Assembly (NCBI GenBank): GCA_036873755.1
Contig: JAVTVY010033801.1
Span: forward strand, 81,522-145,521
Length of the DNA: 64,000 nucleotides
Reading direction: 5' to 3'
Origin: Hanleya hanleyi
Taxonomy: Eukaryota > Mollusca > Polyplacophora > Lepidopleurida > Hanleyidae
Position 1 is the first letter of the stretch. Each line of letters opens with the position of its first letter. Shown piece by piece: positions 26,081-37,816 of this stretch. Both the position numbers and the translations under genes were made by a program. A model generated the notes under the pieces. That model saw nothing but the letters and a program-made list of their open reading frames with translations, was not told the DNA's origin and made no database searches.

Positions 26081-26960
26081 TACAATCCACGCCAGAGATT
26101 TTAGAAATAGTGGCGCAATACCTTTCTCAAAGTGCTTTCACCTCATGAAGGGCCCTCGTCAACAAGATTGAAAGAAGCTTGGTGATGAAGCTTCTAGAAC
26201 CAGGTATCAAACTAGTTTTTTATGATGTTTATGCATTCTGGGAGTCCAATACACTTTTGCTATATCGTAATGAGTGACTGGGAGACAGTATTTCTTTCCT
26301 TGCTAAATCTTTTGTTATGTTTAGATATATTGTTCAGAGTAAATGCTGTTTAGGAGTAAGCAGACGTTTTCGACGATGGTGTGCTTATACTCAATTCCTT
26401 CACCAGTACCTGGTAATAGTGATATTTACATATGAATATTATATTTTTTGAGCTTTGTCTGCTGTGACTATGACGAATTTACTGTGCAGATTTGCTAGAG
26501 CTTCTTGCGAAATGATCTTTCGCACTACTTGTTTTGCTTGGGGAAATGTACTTTTGTCAATATGGCGGATTGTTGCAACGGTCCAGCCAATCAACGAGTA
26601 CTGTAGGTTCAACTTTTTCTCGCTTGATCAGTCAATAACGTAGTGTTCCAGTGCAGTCAGGACTATATTTTTGTCAGCCTTTAGGTTTATTCTTCATGGC
26701 TTAGCTCCTTTTCACTCAATATATCACGTTTATCAGTCACAATAGTTTTGCATGGTGTAAATATAAAGTTCGACGATTCACAATCACAACTAAAGCCTCC
26801 AGACGTGTATACATTTCAGTCAAACTTCTTGACAGCATTAGTGTAATTGAATATTTTGGAGACTAGATTTGGAATCCTTTGTCTGAGCCTATTGTGCAGC
26901 TGAAAATGCTCAGGTCTAGACATATTGTTGTCCACAGACTTTGTTATTGTTTGCATTGTT
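26081..26960 (-). pseudogene. Penelope-related retroelement fragment, second copy
   Basis: Direct duplicate of 1-835. The minus strand carries TADKA at about 26485-26452 and the LLT region near 26165. Frames are broken, and the region equivalent to 500-530 of copy 1 (the GTCTTACTCTTGGTGAGG run) is deleted here but reappears at 27704, after the MITE. Confidence 0.6.
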
Positions 26961-27127
26961 AGTTAAACTCACCAAGTAATTTAAAGTCATAAGATCGTGA
27001 ATCAACGCACTATTTACCTTTCCCCAACCATGGCTGCGATGTCTCCATTAGTGGGTTTAAATAGTTGGGTAATATTGGATATATTTGAACGGCGGTTTGT
27101 TGCACTGAGGAAGCCTTTGACATTTAA

Positions 27128-27699
27128 CCCTATCTGGCCTGGGCTTTTTGGGACCTGTCCAGGCCTGGGGGGGCCGAAATGGCCCCCCCCCCCTAATTAT
27201 TTTTCTTACCCCTTGAGTTAGGGAGCTGAAACTTATCACACTATACCCTTGGGTCAAGCTCTACCAGAAAATGTGAAAAAATCCAAGATGGCCGCTTTGA
27301 TGACGTCACGGTGACGTCATTTTCAAAAACCGCATTTTTCGATCGATTTTTCGGTCAGATTTTCCGAATTTTTTATTTTTGCAATTTCTGCATGATAAAT
27401 TAGAAAATATTAATATGATGTGAAATAAAATAGTTTTTGCCCACTTTTCATCGCGAAAGAGCAGAAATTTTGAAGAAATATGACAAAAACATCACTTTTC
27501 TGCTACCCCATGTGGCCGCCATCTTGCATTTACCCATGATTCCCTGCTCGGGGGGTTATGCAAATAGGCTCAAATTGACCCCAATATGATAAACTATAAA
27601 GTCACGAAGTTTCAGCTCTCCATTTTTTGTCGTTCCGGATATAGCGCAGAAAGTTTGGTAGGGGGGCCATAATGGCCCACCCTCCCAGGCCAGGTAGGG
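27128..27699 (+). mobile_element. piggyBac-like MITE, full copy
   Basis: 572 bp between TTAA at 27124-27127 and 27700-27703. Termini CCCTATCTGGCCTGGG and CAGGCCAGGTAGGG. Interior contains TGACGTCACGGTGACGTCA and the line 'AAAATAGTTTTTGCCCA' shared with all copies. Non-coding; presumably mobilised by a piggyBac-type transposase elsewhere in the genome. Confidence 0.88.
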
Positions 27700-27703
27700 T
27701 TAA

Positions 27704-27860
27704 ACGGTCTTGCTCTTGGTGAGGTCCAGCCAATCAACGAGTACTGTAGGTTCAACCTTTTCTCGCTTGATCAGTCAATAACGTAGTGTTCCAGTGCAGT
27801 CAGGACTATATTTTTTTCAGCCTTTAAGTTTATTCTTCATGGCTTAGATCAATTTTCTGA
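27704..27860 (-). repeat. Duplicated slice of the retroelement fragment
   Basis: Matches 26575-26710 and 503-690. Its position immediately after the MITE suggests a local duplication or repair event around the MITE insertion. Confidence 0.6.
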
Positions 27861-27944
27861 CTAGTCTATAATATCTATAATATCTCTCTGCGTTGTACTC
27901 CTACCCCTACATGCACATCGTAGTTAGACCTATATCTCTATAAA

Positions 27945-28292
27945 AATGAAGCGGGCCTTCTCTCTCGTCGACCGTATGACAAAAGAGATGATTACAATTT
28001 CGACATCGTAAATTATCCCTTTCTGGACAGTAATATTCCAGTGGGACCTGCATATGGCGTATACATATCACGCCTAGTAGCATTTGCTAGATCTTGTGTT
28101 AAATGTGACGATTTTAATCAACGTCACAAAACATTGTTTCAGAAACTTATAAAACAGGGCTACACCATCAAGCGCCTCCACTCAAATTTTCTCAAATTTG
28201 GCGATACATATCGCGTGCTGATAGCAAAATACGAGCGTAGCGTGCACGATCTATGGCGTTACGTTTCGCAACTTGTGTCTAATTCCGCTTAA
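27945..28292 (+). pseudogene. Penelope-related retroelement ORF, C-terminal end
   Basis: An open frame of about 115 codons ending in TAA at 28290-28292. It reads through DKRDDYNFDIVNYPFLDSN and then YGVYISRLVAFARSC, the conserved C-terminal segment of a widespread animal RT family whose upstream parts appear at 1-835 and 26081-26960. There is no RT catalytic core in front (the upstream DNA is unrelated), so it is a 5'-truncated fragment. The 3' flank to about 28530 (GGGGCTAGGGGCCGTATGAACC) is shared with four other places in the window. Assignment to Penelope rather than another RT class is inference. Confidence 0.6.
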
Positions 28293-28674
28293 CCCGGGGC
28301 TAGGGGCCGTATGAACCCATGTACTTCAAGATCCTCATGGTACTCATATGAACAGGCACAATCAAAGCGTGACTGAGATACATCATTCTTTAGATGACGA
28401 CTTTGCAACGAATATTATGGATTAAGAATACTGATCAGCGATACGGATTTGATATTTTGGAACATCATGATGTCTTGGCGGCATCATTGAAAACTGTTGA
28501 CCGCTTCTCTCTTGCAGGAAACAAGCCTATGTTTATGTATACTATGACTGTCTTTTTGAATTTGGTGCTAATACTGTTATATGGAATATGGAATAGGTCT
28601 TTGGATTATGGACGCGGATATTCTCTAATGGACGACGGCTGAATTATGAATGACGGATCTGACGCTTGTAATTA

Positions 28675-29000
28675 TCATTTAAACCATACTGAAACACCGA
28701 CCGAAGTTCTAGCATCTGGGATAGTTCCCGCTCTCGAATTTTCTCTCAGATCCAAAGGGGAATTCTTGCTAGATGGGTAGACGACATCTATGATCTGAAT
28801 ACTAAAGTAGTCCCAGTCATGGTCGGGACCAGATCATGCACTCCATCACTGAATATTGGGTGTAAGAAGGTAGCGGCACTTACTAGGCAGATTTTGTGCA
28901 CCAGCAGCGTGTTATACCAGCGGCACTTGCCGAACATGCGTTGTATATGCAACTTAATTTGACCACATGTTAAACCGGTAAACCCATAAACTCCAAGTTA
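28675..29000 (+). repeat. Counterpart of 1335-1560
   Basis: Shares TTCTAGCATCTGGGATAG-like and ATGGTCGGGACCAGA runs with 1370-1480. No coding signal. Confidence 0.6.
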
Positions 29001-29599
29001 TGGACGTGTTTCGGAAACTAGCTGATACCTGTCAGCAAGTTTGAGATGGAGTTGACAGCAGCCATATTAATCCCAGATGACAGTTGCCCCGAAATTGGAG
29101 AGAGACATTTCTTCCTCCTCCTTCTATCATGTTTTAGGATACAAATCCATATAGGTCCATAGTGTCCACATTTCTCCTTTGCTCCTTGCCCATGGAGTGC
29201 ACGTTCGTGGCACTGTAAATAATATCGTACAGCTATAATATCTCTCTGAAATATTTGGATCTAAAACCGCTCAAAGCCGGTGCTAGGGACCGTGTGGTCA
29301 TGTCATTCAATATGCCCACATATACAGCTACAATAAAGGCGTGGTTGGGATACAAATCATCACAGGGATCACATTAGGTTCTTGTGGTATTTAAAAATAT
29401 GCAGTCAGTATATTTTTCTGTTGGTCTTATGAATTCCTGTCAATATGCCGGAACCGCTTTCCACCATCCTTTTAATGTGCGTTTAATCGTCGTTTTTGGC
29501 AGACTCATGGCGGTACCGCTACCCTTTTATAGCACGCTTGATGGTGATCTATTATTTAACAAAATCGGTACAAACTGGTCTAAACCAGTGCAAACCGGC
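29001..29599. other. Mostly unrecognised; short retroelement 3'-flank piece
   Basis: 29255-29370 resembles the retroelement 3' flank (GGTGCTAGGGACCGTGTGGTC). Nothing else supported. Confidence 0.4.
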
Positions 29600-29830
29600 A
29601 TAGCCCATTTTTATGAGTACAGCATGACCTAACGCTTCAGCGCTCTAGAGAGAAAGAACGAGAGACGGTAAAAGTGGGCTCAGTGGTCTAAATTTCCGTG
29701 GAATTGACACTAATTCATCGAAATATAGTGACACCCGTCAACGCCCATCGTTACACATTAACGCTCGTCTCAACGCCGTATCGCCCGCCTAAGGCCCTAA
29801 CTTATCAGACACTGACATTTTCCACGCCGG
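29600..29830 (+). repeat. Dispersed block C, copy 1
   Basis: Shares CCGTGGAATTGACACTAATTC-like sequence and several TAACGCY runs with 57745-57925. Function unknown. Confidence 0.5.
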
Positions 29831-30285
29831 AGACTTAAGTCTGTATAAGCATGAATGTATAGAAAGTCCTGGGAGATGCCGCTAACTTATGTGTTTTAGT
29901 AAATGTTTGGAGGGATAACCATGGCCGAGGCCGGGGATCACCCAGTGTTGGTAATATGCATGAATGGAAAGTTCTGGTTAAGCGTGAATGTATGGCAAGT
30001 TCTGACCGAGGTCGGTGACCTGTATGTATAAGTAAATGTACGGAGGGATAAGGACGGTAGAGGTCAGAGACTTGAATCTGTAAGCGTGAATGTAGTGCAA
30101 GGCCTGGCCGAGACTGGTGAACTGTCTGTAATTGAATGTATGAAGGAATAACCGTGCCCACGGCCGGTGATCACTCAGTGTATGGTGGCATGAATGAATG
30201 GCAAGTTCTGCCAAGGTCGGAGACTTGCGTCGGTAAGCGTGAATGTATACTATGGCAGGTCGTGCTCATGGAAGGGGCTGTGTGT
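29831..30285. repeat. Irregular repeat with GTGAATGTATGGCAAGTTCTG motifs
   Basis: At least seven diverged copies of a ~50-bp motif (AAGCGTGAATGTAT ... GGCAAGTTCTGGCCGAGG ... GGTGACCTG). Not coding. Confidence 0.55.
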
Positions 30286-30519
30286 GTCCCACAAGCCCCT
30301 TCACGGGAAATCGATACTAGCGAATGCCAATATCATTATTCTGTACCGGCTACAGTTATAGATGGATGAGGTTAGACAAGACGGAAACCGCCCGAGAACG
30401 GAAGCGCCGACGTAATCCGTCGTGTGACCGATACACCAGAAACTCGATTGTATCAAACTGAAGTCTGAGGACCACACGAAGAAGAATGCCGTCAGGCTCA
30501 GCCCTTTCACACTTCAAGA

Positions 30520-32926
30520 AATAATATTATGTTATTAACGAAGTGTTTTCATATTGGCCTGGTTATAGGTCCGAGGTCTGCCGTATTGGCCCGAGGCCGC
30601 AGGCCGAGGGCCAATACGGCTGACCGAGGACCTACGCAAGACCTATCTTCAACCTGGGCCTGGTTATAGGTCCGAGGTCTGCCGTATTGGCCCTCGGCCT
30701 GCGGCCTCGGGCCAATACGGCTGACCGAGGACCTATAACCAGGCCAATATGAAAACACTTGGTTAATGACATTTTTATTAAATAACTCACTAACAACCTT
30801 TCTTTTTCATCGATTATATTACATGTATCAAGGAATATTTTAGTACAGCGACTCCCCCCAAATCAGGATACATATTTCTTATTTCTTTCCTTATTTCCCA
30901 CGATTAATGTAGTTTCGGTGTATCACTATAGTCGGAAAGTCGATCCCCTTTACAGTAACGCTATAATCGACGGCGATAATCGGGACGGCGAATAGACCGA
31001 TCATCTTCAACCTGGGCGGGGTTCTTCAACGTAGAAAACGGGAGTCGAAGAGACGAACAGATATCTAAGCAAATGAAATTTTAACCATACAATATATATC
31101 ATGGAAGTAATAACTAATTTTATTTGATGAGAATGGCGAGGCAAAATACAACCTTGAAATATGGTAAATTTATCCAAATCCAGTCCCGATTTGAGAATGG
31201 AAGACCTATTGAGACCCTAGTTTTCAACATCATCGTCCAGGTGTTTCGTTCGCATCTAATTACTATCGTTACCATCCACACGTGATTAGCTCTTCTAGTT
31301 GCAAATATGGCATCATCTGCTGTCATAAAATATTACTGTAGTCATAGCTTTGTTCATCAGTGCACTGTTGTAAGTGTTGGGCCACTGTTTTCGTCGTCTG
31401 CTTGTGCTTGGCAAGTCGATGTCACGCTCTCGTCACCATAGTCTATTTCAGTATGACTCACCACACTTGATTTCAAGGTTTGTGTACCGATACGTATAGA
31501 TCTATCGAAAATTATCACAGAAGGTATTGAATATCCATTCAAAGTATGAGAATACAATGAAACAATTCGGAGAAGATCACGAATCGAGGATCATTCATCG
31601 TCAACATCGCCATGTTGAAAGCCGTATTGGCCCGGGCCATATTGGCCCTGTTTCCCCGTATTGGCCCTGTTTTCCCGTATTGGCCCTGTTTTCCCGTATT
31701 GGCCCGCCTTCCTCATATTGGCCCGATTTGGTGGCCATATGAAGCATGCCGATTTCCCTGTATTGTGTTCATATCATAGATAGTTATTTAATAGTGAAAA
31801 TTATTAATCAACTATCAATGATATGAATCCAATACAAGAAAATCGGCCTGCTTGATATGACCCCAAACCGGGCCAATATGAGGAAGGCGGGCCAATACGG
31901 AAAAGCCGGTCAAAATACGGGAAAACAGGGCCAATATGGCCCGGGCCAATATGACTTTCAACATGGCGACGCTGAGGATGAACGATCCTCGATCGCGATC
32001 TTCTCCGAATGATGTCACTGATTTCTCTGACTTTGAACGGATATTCAATGGCTTCTGTGATAATATTTGATGGAGCTATGCGTGCCGATACACAAACCTT
32101 GAAATCAAGCGAGGCGAGTCATGCTGAAATAGACTATAGTGACGCGGGCGCGACATCGACTAGCTAGACATCGACGTGCCAAGCACAAGCAGACGAAAAA
32201 ATCAGCGATCCAACACTTACAGCAGTGCACTGATGAAAGAAGCGATGACTACAGTGATATTTTAAGACAGAAGATGTCAGACTTGAAGCTAGAAGAGTTA
32301 TTCACATATGGATAGAACCGATAGAAATTATGCGGACGAAACACCTGTAAAATGATGCTGAAAACTAGGGTCTCCATGGCATGTTACGTCTTCGATCCTC
32401 AAATCGGGACTGGATTTGGACCAAATTTGCACCAGATTATAACATTGTATTTTGTTGCACCGTTCTTATCAAATAAAATTAGTATTTCATCTGCTTATAT
32501 CTTTTTGACTCCGTTTCATACGTTGAAGACCCCCGCCCAGGTTGAAGATGATCGGCCTATTCACCGTCCCGATTATCGCCGTCGTTTCCGATAGGGTTAC
32601 TTATCGACTATCCGACGATAATGGCAGTTCAAAAAGCACATAATAATAATCGTAGGAAATAGGCCTATTGAAATACATATTCCGATTTTGGGGAGAGTCG
32701 CTGTACTAAAATATTCCTTGATGCATGTATTATAATCGATGAAAAAAAAATTGTAGGTGAGTTAATTAATAAAAATGTCATTAACCAAGTGTTTTCATAT
32801 TGGCCTGGTTATAGATCCTCGGTCAGCCGTATTGGCCCTCGGCCTGCGGCCTCGGGCCAATACGGCAGGCCTCGGACCTATAACCAGGCCAATATGAAAA
32901 GACTTGGTTAATAACATAATATTATT
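30520..32926. mobile_element. 2.4-kb giant palindrome (foldback-type element)
   Basis: Left arm about 30520-31790 and right arm about 31800-32926 are imperfect reverse complements along their length: outer ends ATAATATTATGTTATTAA / TTAATAACATAATATTAT, then TTTCATATTGGCCTGG, the ATTCCTTGAT...AGTCGCTGTACTAAAATA run, and centre-proximal TATTGGCCCG repeats. Subterminal 60-bp hairpins with GAGGCCGCAGGCCGAGG apices lie at 30545-30750 (two copies) and 32800-32900 (one). The arms differ in length mainly because the left has the extra hairpin. No transposase; no clear target duplication. Confidence 0.8.
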
Positions 32927-33029
32927 GACGAGTTGACGATAGGGGTTTGACTTGGGAGCGTAACGTTCAGTCCCCGGCATCCTTACGAGATCCTTAGTAA
33001 AGGTATTCTCATACCAAATTGGTGAAGAC

Positions 33030-33480
33030 TCTGTCCGGGTTTTCAAAAGTTATTGCCCGGATATAAAATTCAACTTGTGCCCCAGGTGGCGCCACCTATT
33101 GGCATGAAAAAGTCTCCCAAGCGAGATCTTCAGGCAAGTACCCACTTACCAAATTACCACATTTTAACCTATAAGCAGATCGGCAAATCGCCCAGGCCAG
33201 TCAGGAAACGAAATCGAACGGACACATTTTAACCTGTAAGCAGATCGGCAAAAACGGAAAACAATCCCGAGAGACATCTTGAAGAAAAGCACCCGCAAAC
33301 CAAATATAGAAAGAATCCCTTCAGGTTTTCAAAAGTTATTGTCAGGAAACGAAATTTTCACTTGACTCCAAGTGGTGCCACCTAAAGGCGAATCGGCATG
33401 ATAATCAATCCAAAGCGAGGCCTTGAGACGAAATAACCAAGCTTAGAAATCCGTTCAGTTTTTCAGAAATTATGGTCCGG
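33030..33480 (-). repeat. Inverted piece of the GGTGCCACC array family
   Basis: Three diverged units (TTTTCAAAAGTTATTG, CAGGTGGCGCCACCTA, AGCGAGATCTTCAGGC) that are the reverse complement of the units at 21090-23260. Confidence 0.6.
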
Positions 33481-33566
33481 GAACGAAGACACACGGACGC
33501 ATCCAAATACTATATTCCCCGTTACGCATTCGGGCGTCGGAGGACACTAACCAAATGATTCCTTAA

Positions 33567-34298
33567 TCCTGTCTGGCCTAGGCGATTTGGGGGGTACCGC
33601 AGCCTGGAGAGTTGCGGAAAGTGACCTCCTCCCCTTGAATATTTTCGCTATCCCTAAGGCTGAAATTGCTGAAACTTACGACACTAATTTATTGAGTGTA
33701 ACTCCTATAGCCAGTGGTTGATCATTGTTTGCTGAACTCCAATGCTCGCTTGTATATTTACCGCCTTTTCTACTCAAACTTGTATATATAGCCGACTGTA
33801 TACTCCAGTTGTTTATATGTATTCCTGATGATGGCATAAGCACAGCCGAAATATAGAATATTATATAACAATTACTTCCATTTTCGGAGTTACTTTATCC
33901 TAGTTTACCACACTATACATGTATCTTTGGGTAAAGCTCTACTAGAAAATGCAAAACAAATCCAATCACAGTGACGTCATTTTCAAAACTGCATGATAAA
34001 TTAGTAAATAATAATCTGATGTGAAATAAAAATAGCTTTTGTCCACTTTACCTAGCAGAAAAACACGAATTTTGATAAAAAATGACGAAAACAATCACTT
34101 TTCTGGCACCCCACATGGTCGCCATTTTGAATTTGCGCATCATCCTCTGACAGGGGGTTATGCAAATAGGTTCAATATGATAAACTATAAAGTCACGAAG
34201 TGTCAGCTCTCAAGTATTATGTCGTTCCGGAGATATGAGCAAAATACTAACAGGGCGGACGGGAGGGGGGGGGGGAGTGCCCCCAGGGACAGGTAGGA
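33567..34298 (+). mobile_element. piggyBac-like MITE with an insertion
   Basis: TTAA at 33563-33566 and 34299-34302; diverged termini TCCTGTCTGGCC and GGGACAGGTAGGA. The MITE consensus is interrupted between about 33699 and 33905 by ~205 bp of other DNA flanked by near-identical CGACACTA / CACACTA, suggesting a nested insertion with a short target duplication. Confidence 0.7.
33699..33905 (+). mobile_element. Nested ~205-bp insertion with hammerhead-like core
   Basis: Contains CTGATGATGGC, a short loop and GCCGAAA at 33829-33855. CUGAUGA and GAAA separated by a small stem are the two conserved boxes of hammerhead ribozymes, which occur in Penelope-like elements and retrozymes. I see no convincing stem III or cleavage site, so activity is doubtful. 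Confidence 0.3.
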
Positions 34299-34302
34299 TT
34301 AA

Positions 34303-34949
34303 CATCACTGTGAATTAATTGGTTTTCCATTCCTTCGGCCACTGTCCGGTCGTCCTCGAATAATTCCCGGTCAACAGTTTCCACAGAACCACGACGATGT
34401 TCTCACTTCAAAATCTTCTCACAGACCGAACAGAATAGAGCAGATGGTTTGCTTTAAAAGACCCTTGACGTCATCACTGGGAGTTTACCATTAGCATGAT
34501 TAGTGTTTTTCCGGCTTCCCCTGATCGCTCAAGATATTTATATGGGGATTTCAGGGCATTGTCGACATTGTCTGTCACCTGGAAAGTTGCAGCATTCAAT
34601 CCACTCTGATAGAAACCGTAACCCCTATCCTTTAACCCAGGACGATACTTTGAACTGGTGATAGCTGGCATATTTTGATGTAATATTTGCCAAATTATAC
34701 TACATTATTCTAAGTATAATAACAATTCCTCTGAGTAATGGGAAAATATACGTGTAGTGCATATACGGGTCAAGCGAGTTCGATATACCGGAAAATTCAT
34801 TCTTAATTTCCATAAATGAATACATACAGAAATTATTAAAACTAAGATAAAATATTACATTTACATAATAAAAGTTATATTGTGACATGACATAATCACC
34901 CCAATCAGGAAAGCCAGTTCATTCCAATTTATAAATTAGATGGTGGTTG
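34303..34949. other. No gene recognised
   Basis: A 65-aa minus-strand ORF (34474-34671) has a complex composition, and its first ten codons resemble a segment near 1700-1745 (ITSSK followed by a PxLK pattern), suggesting shared repeat ancestry rather than a gene. Confidence 0.35.
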
Positions 34950-35321
34950 AACAGGTTAGGGAAAACCACCTCTCTAAAATGGAGGTGAAAAAGGTCGTTT
35001 TTGCTTGATAACTTTTGGCTTGTTCATCATAACGCTACAAAATCTTCAGGCGACTCACTTTAAATAATGTTACATGCCGGAACAGTGGCTTTTCAATGAA
35101 AGTGTGCATAGTCTAATTGTTAACAGAGAAAAAGACATATCGTCTATTCTTATGCAAATTAGATAGACGACAATTTGTTTTTTCAATACTATCGGATGCG
35201 GATAAATATATCCATGGTCGCCTATTGCGGGTGTTTCTATCTTCGATATATCATTGAATTTATTGGACAAAAACGACCTTTTTTACCTCCATTTTAGAGA
35301 GGTGGTTTTCTCTAACCTGTT
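34950..35321. mobile_element. 372-bp MITE with ~53-bp terminal inverted repeats
   Basis: Left arm 34950-35003 and right arm 35269-35321 are inverted copies (AACAGGTTAG, GAAAACCACCTCTCTAAAAT, GGTCGTTTTT) with two or three mismatches. Non-coding interior. Superfamily not determined; no clear target duplication. Confidence 0.75.
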
Positions 35322-35445
35322 GAAGCAGTCCTATAGTGGCAGGAGATACTGCAAGCTGTGATGATCTCTCCGGAAGCTGCCCTATTGTTGGGGAAAGGTG
35401 GGTGGGTGGGTTAATCAGGAAATAGAATTTTTCGAGGTCAGTTAG

Positions 35446-36146
35446 TTGCTCAAATAGGTGACAGGTGCACTGGTGATGTTATATAGAATGTTTCGGAGTG
35501 TTTTACCACTCGGGCATATACAAACAAAATGATACTCGTCTTCAACGATCTTATTTATTTTGTCACACCGTTTACAAAATCGTTTGTTCCGGTCTATTTT
35601 CCTATATCTGCCGGTTTCTACCTCGAGCCGATGTGCGCAGATCCTAAGTTTAGTTAGTGATTCCTTTTAGTTTCGATTTTTTATATAGTTTAAATAAGGA
35701 GATATAGAATATGTTTGTTCTATATGTTTGTAGTGAAGTAATTTTTCGGACTCGCGTAGTTTGTCTTGATAGAATTGTATGTATATAGTTTTCAATTTGT
35801 CTTTTACTTTTTTAGTGGGCTGCAGTGGCAATTCCTCAGCACTGATATTATTTTTCTGCATCATTAATGATCAATGCCATCCAATTCCATCGTTTCTAGT
35901 GCTTTGCTACAGAGGACTGCATCTTGGAGAATAGGCCGGTCGGTATTGTTTTCAAGATGCAGCATGTAGTTCAATATGCTTGCATGGATATGTATTATAA
36001 GTGGGAATCGTCCAAGTTCCCGTTTGCAGGCAATATTCACAGTTTTTTTTCCAACTTGAAGATTTAGTTTGCAAAATTTTGTGTACCAGTGCACCAAATG
36101 ATCTAAAATGTAAGGTCAGCACTTCGGTTCTACGCATCGTTTTCAA
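35446..36146 (-). pseudogene. LINE ORF2 C-terminal fragment
   Basis: Minus-strand frames at 36097-35864 (with RELGRFPLIIHIHASILNY) and 35864-35446 give the post-RT C-terminus of a non-LTR retrotransposon, ending in a CCHC-like knuckle (FCKRCDKINKIVEDEYHFVC at about 35578-35518). There is a frameshift near 35864 and an in-frame TAA at about 35667. This chain (ELGR-P motif, then TGRY-K, then C-x2-C-H-C) is well known from animal LINEs. It is a 5'-truncated dead copy lying against the Polinton insertion site. Confidence 0.75.
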
Positions 36147-36177
36147 CCCCGTCTTAATACTTTCTCAAAATTAACAT

Positions 36178-36183
36178 CATGTC
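36178..36183. repeat. Polinton target-site duplication, left copy
   Basis: CATGTC, identical to 49669-49674. Six-base duplications are diagnostic of Polinton integration. Confidence 0.93.
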
Positions 36184-37572
36184 AGTAGTAGTATAAGTGC
36201 ATTTAAAGTCTGTGGCTCGTCACTGCGCATGCGCAGAAAAAAAATGTGGCGGTTTTGTGGCGGTGTGCGCAGGAGTGTTGTGCGCAGGTATGACGTCACT
36301 TCCGGTGTGGGTGAATGGGGCGTGACCTTGGAGGCTTGTATTCCTCCGCGGTGATGCGGTCTGGCGGTGATGCGGTCTGCCTCCGCGGTCCAAAAGTAGT
36401 CCCAAAACCGTGGGTTTTCGTGAGAATGTTCGGCAATCTGTAGGGACCGCTAGTGTACCGATTGGGTCGTATGAGGTATCAATGTGAAGCATTCGTGAAG
36501 GGGCATCTGATGGGGTGGGTATGGGGTTGAAATATCGTCATTCTGCGCTTGCGCGTTAGACCAAGGGTATGGAAATAGACGCTTTGGGGTCTAGGTGGGT
36601 CACTAGTGGTCCGATGGAGTCGAGTGAGGTATCAATGTGAAGCATATGTGAGGGGGCATCCGATGGGCTGGGTCTGGGGTTGGAATATCGTCATTCTGCG
36701 CATGCGCGGTAGACCAAGTGTGTGGAATAGACGTTTTGGGATCTAGGGGAGCCCCTAATGGTCCGATGGAGTCGTATGAGGTATCAATGTGAAGCATTCC
36801 TGAAGGAGCATCCGATGGGGTGCGTGCGGGGTTGGAATATCGTCATCCTCCGCATGCGCAGTAGACAAAACGTATGAAATAGACGTTTTGGGATCGAGGG
36901 GGGTCCCTAATGGGCCGATGGAGTTGTATGAGGTATCAATGTGAAGCAGTCGTGAGGGAGCATCCGCCTAAACTAGTGTGTCGTTCGTGTTCAACATTCT
37001 GCGCATGCGCAGACAGGGAATTGTGGGAAAAGGGTATGGAAATAGACGTTTTGGGGTCTAGGTAGGCCCCTAATGGTCTGATGGGGTCGAGTGAGGTATC
37101 AATGTGAAGCATTCGTGAAGGAGCATCCGACTGGGTGGATGTGACGTTAAACTGACCTAATTCTGAGCATGCGCAGTAGACCAAGTATATTTTGGCGCCG
37201 ACATGGGTCACTATGGGTCCGATGGAGTCGTATGAGGTGGTTCGTCCGTGTTCAAGAGTCTGCGCATGCGCAGTCTGGCCGTAGTATAGAAAGCAGGCAT
37301 TTTGGGGATGCGTGGCAATGTGTTTGGCCAACCCCATATGGGTCCGTGGTTGTGGTTTGGTGATGTGGGTTCTGCGCACAGACGTCACTTCCGGGTTTCA
37401 CTAAAACTACGTCCGAACCCAGAAGAGTTCCAATTTTTCCCTTAGACGCAGGGTCCGGATTTTCCATCCGGCGCGGCCCGGCCCGCCCCGGCCGCAGCGC
37501 GCGCGCGTCATCACCGGAAGTGCGCGGGTGAATGTCGGGTCAAAAGGTGACATCCAGGTCAAAAGGTCAAAC
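36184..37572 (+). repeat. Polinton left TIR
   Basis: About 1.39 kb. Outer ~250 bp is unique (GGCGGTTTTGTGGCGGTGTG, TGACGTCACTTCCGG), followed by about six ~152-bp units anchored on GAGGTATCAATGTGAAGCA at 36474, 36627, 36779, 36930 and 37094, each with a GCGCATGCGCAG palindrome and GACGTTTTGGGRTCTAGG. It then ends with GACGTCACTTCCGGGTTTC, a GC-rich block (37468-37530) and GGTCAAAAGGTGACATCC. Homologous in inverse to 48045-49668. Confidence 0.9.
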
Positions 37573-37816
37573 AAGGGCACTATATCACATCGGGGTATAT
37601 TTTTTCGTCCAAGTATAGCGGAAAGCGGTTGTCGTGAATAACAACAAGTTCAGCAAGGTTTATACAGTTTATTATCTCCAATGTTACATCATACTCAGGC
37701 TGGGGGAGCCGCCCTGGGTATGTTTAGTATGTTCACAGCAAAACAAATTGAAATATCAAACATCATGTTTTATTATTTAACGACGCACCGTCACATTTAA
37801 TGTTTACTGGCTCAAG
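37573..37816 (-). terminator. 3' region of the zinc-finger gene
   Basis: Short non-coding spacer between TIR and gene. The minus-strand AATAAA at 37773-37768 is a plausible poly(A) signal about 45 bp after the stop codon. Confidence 0.6.
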
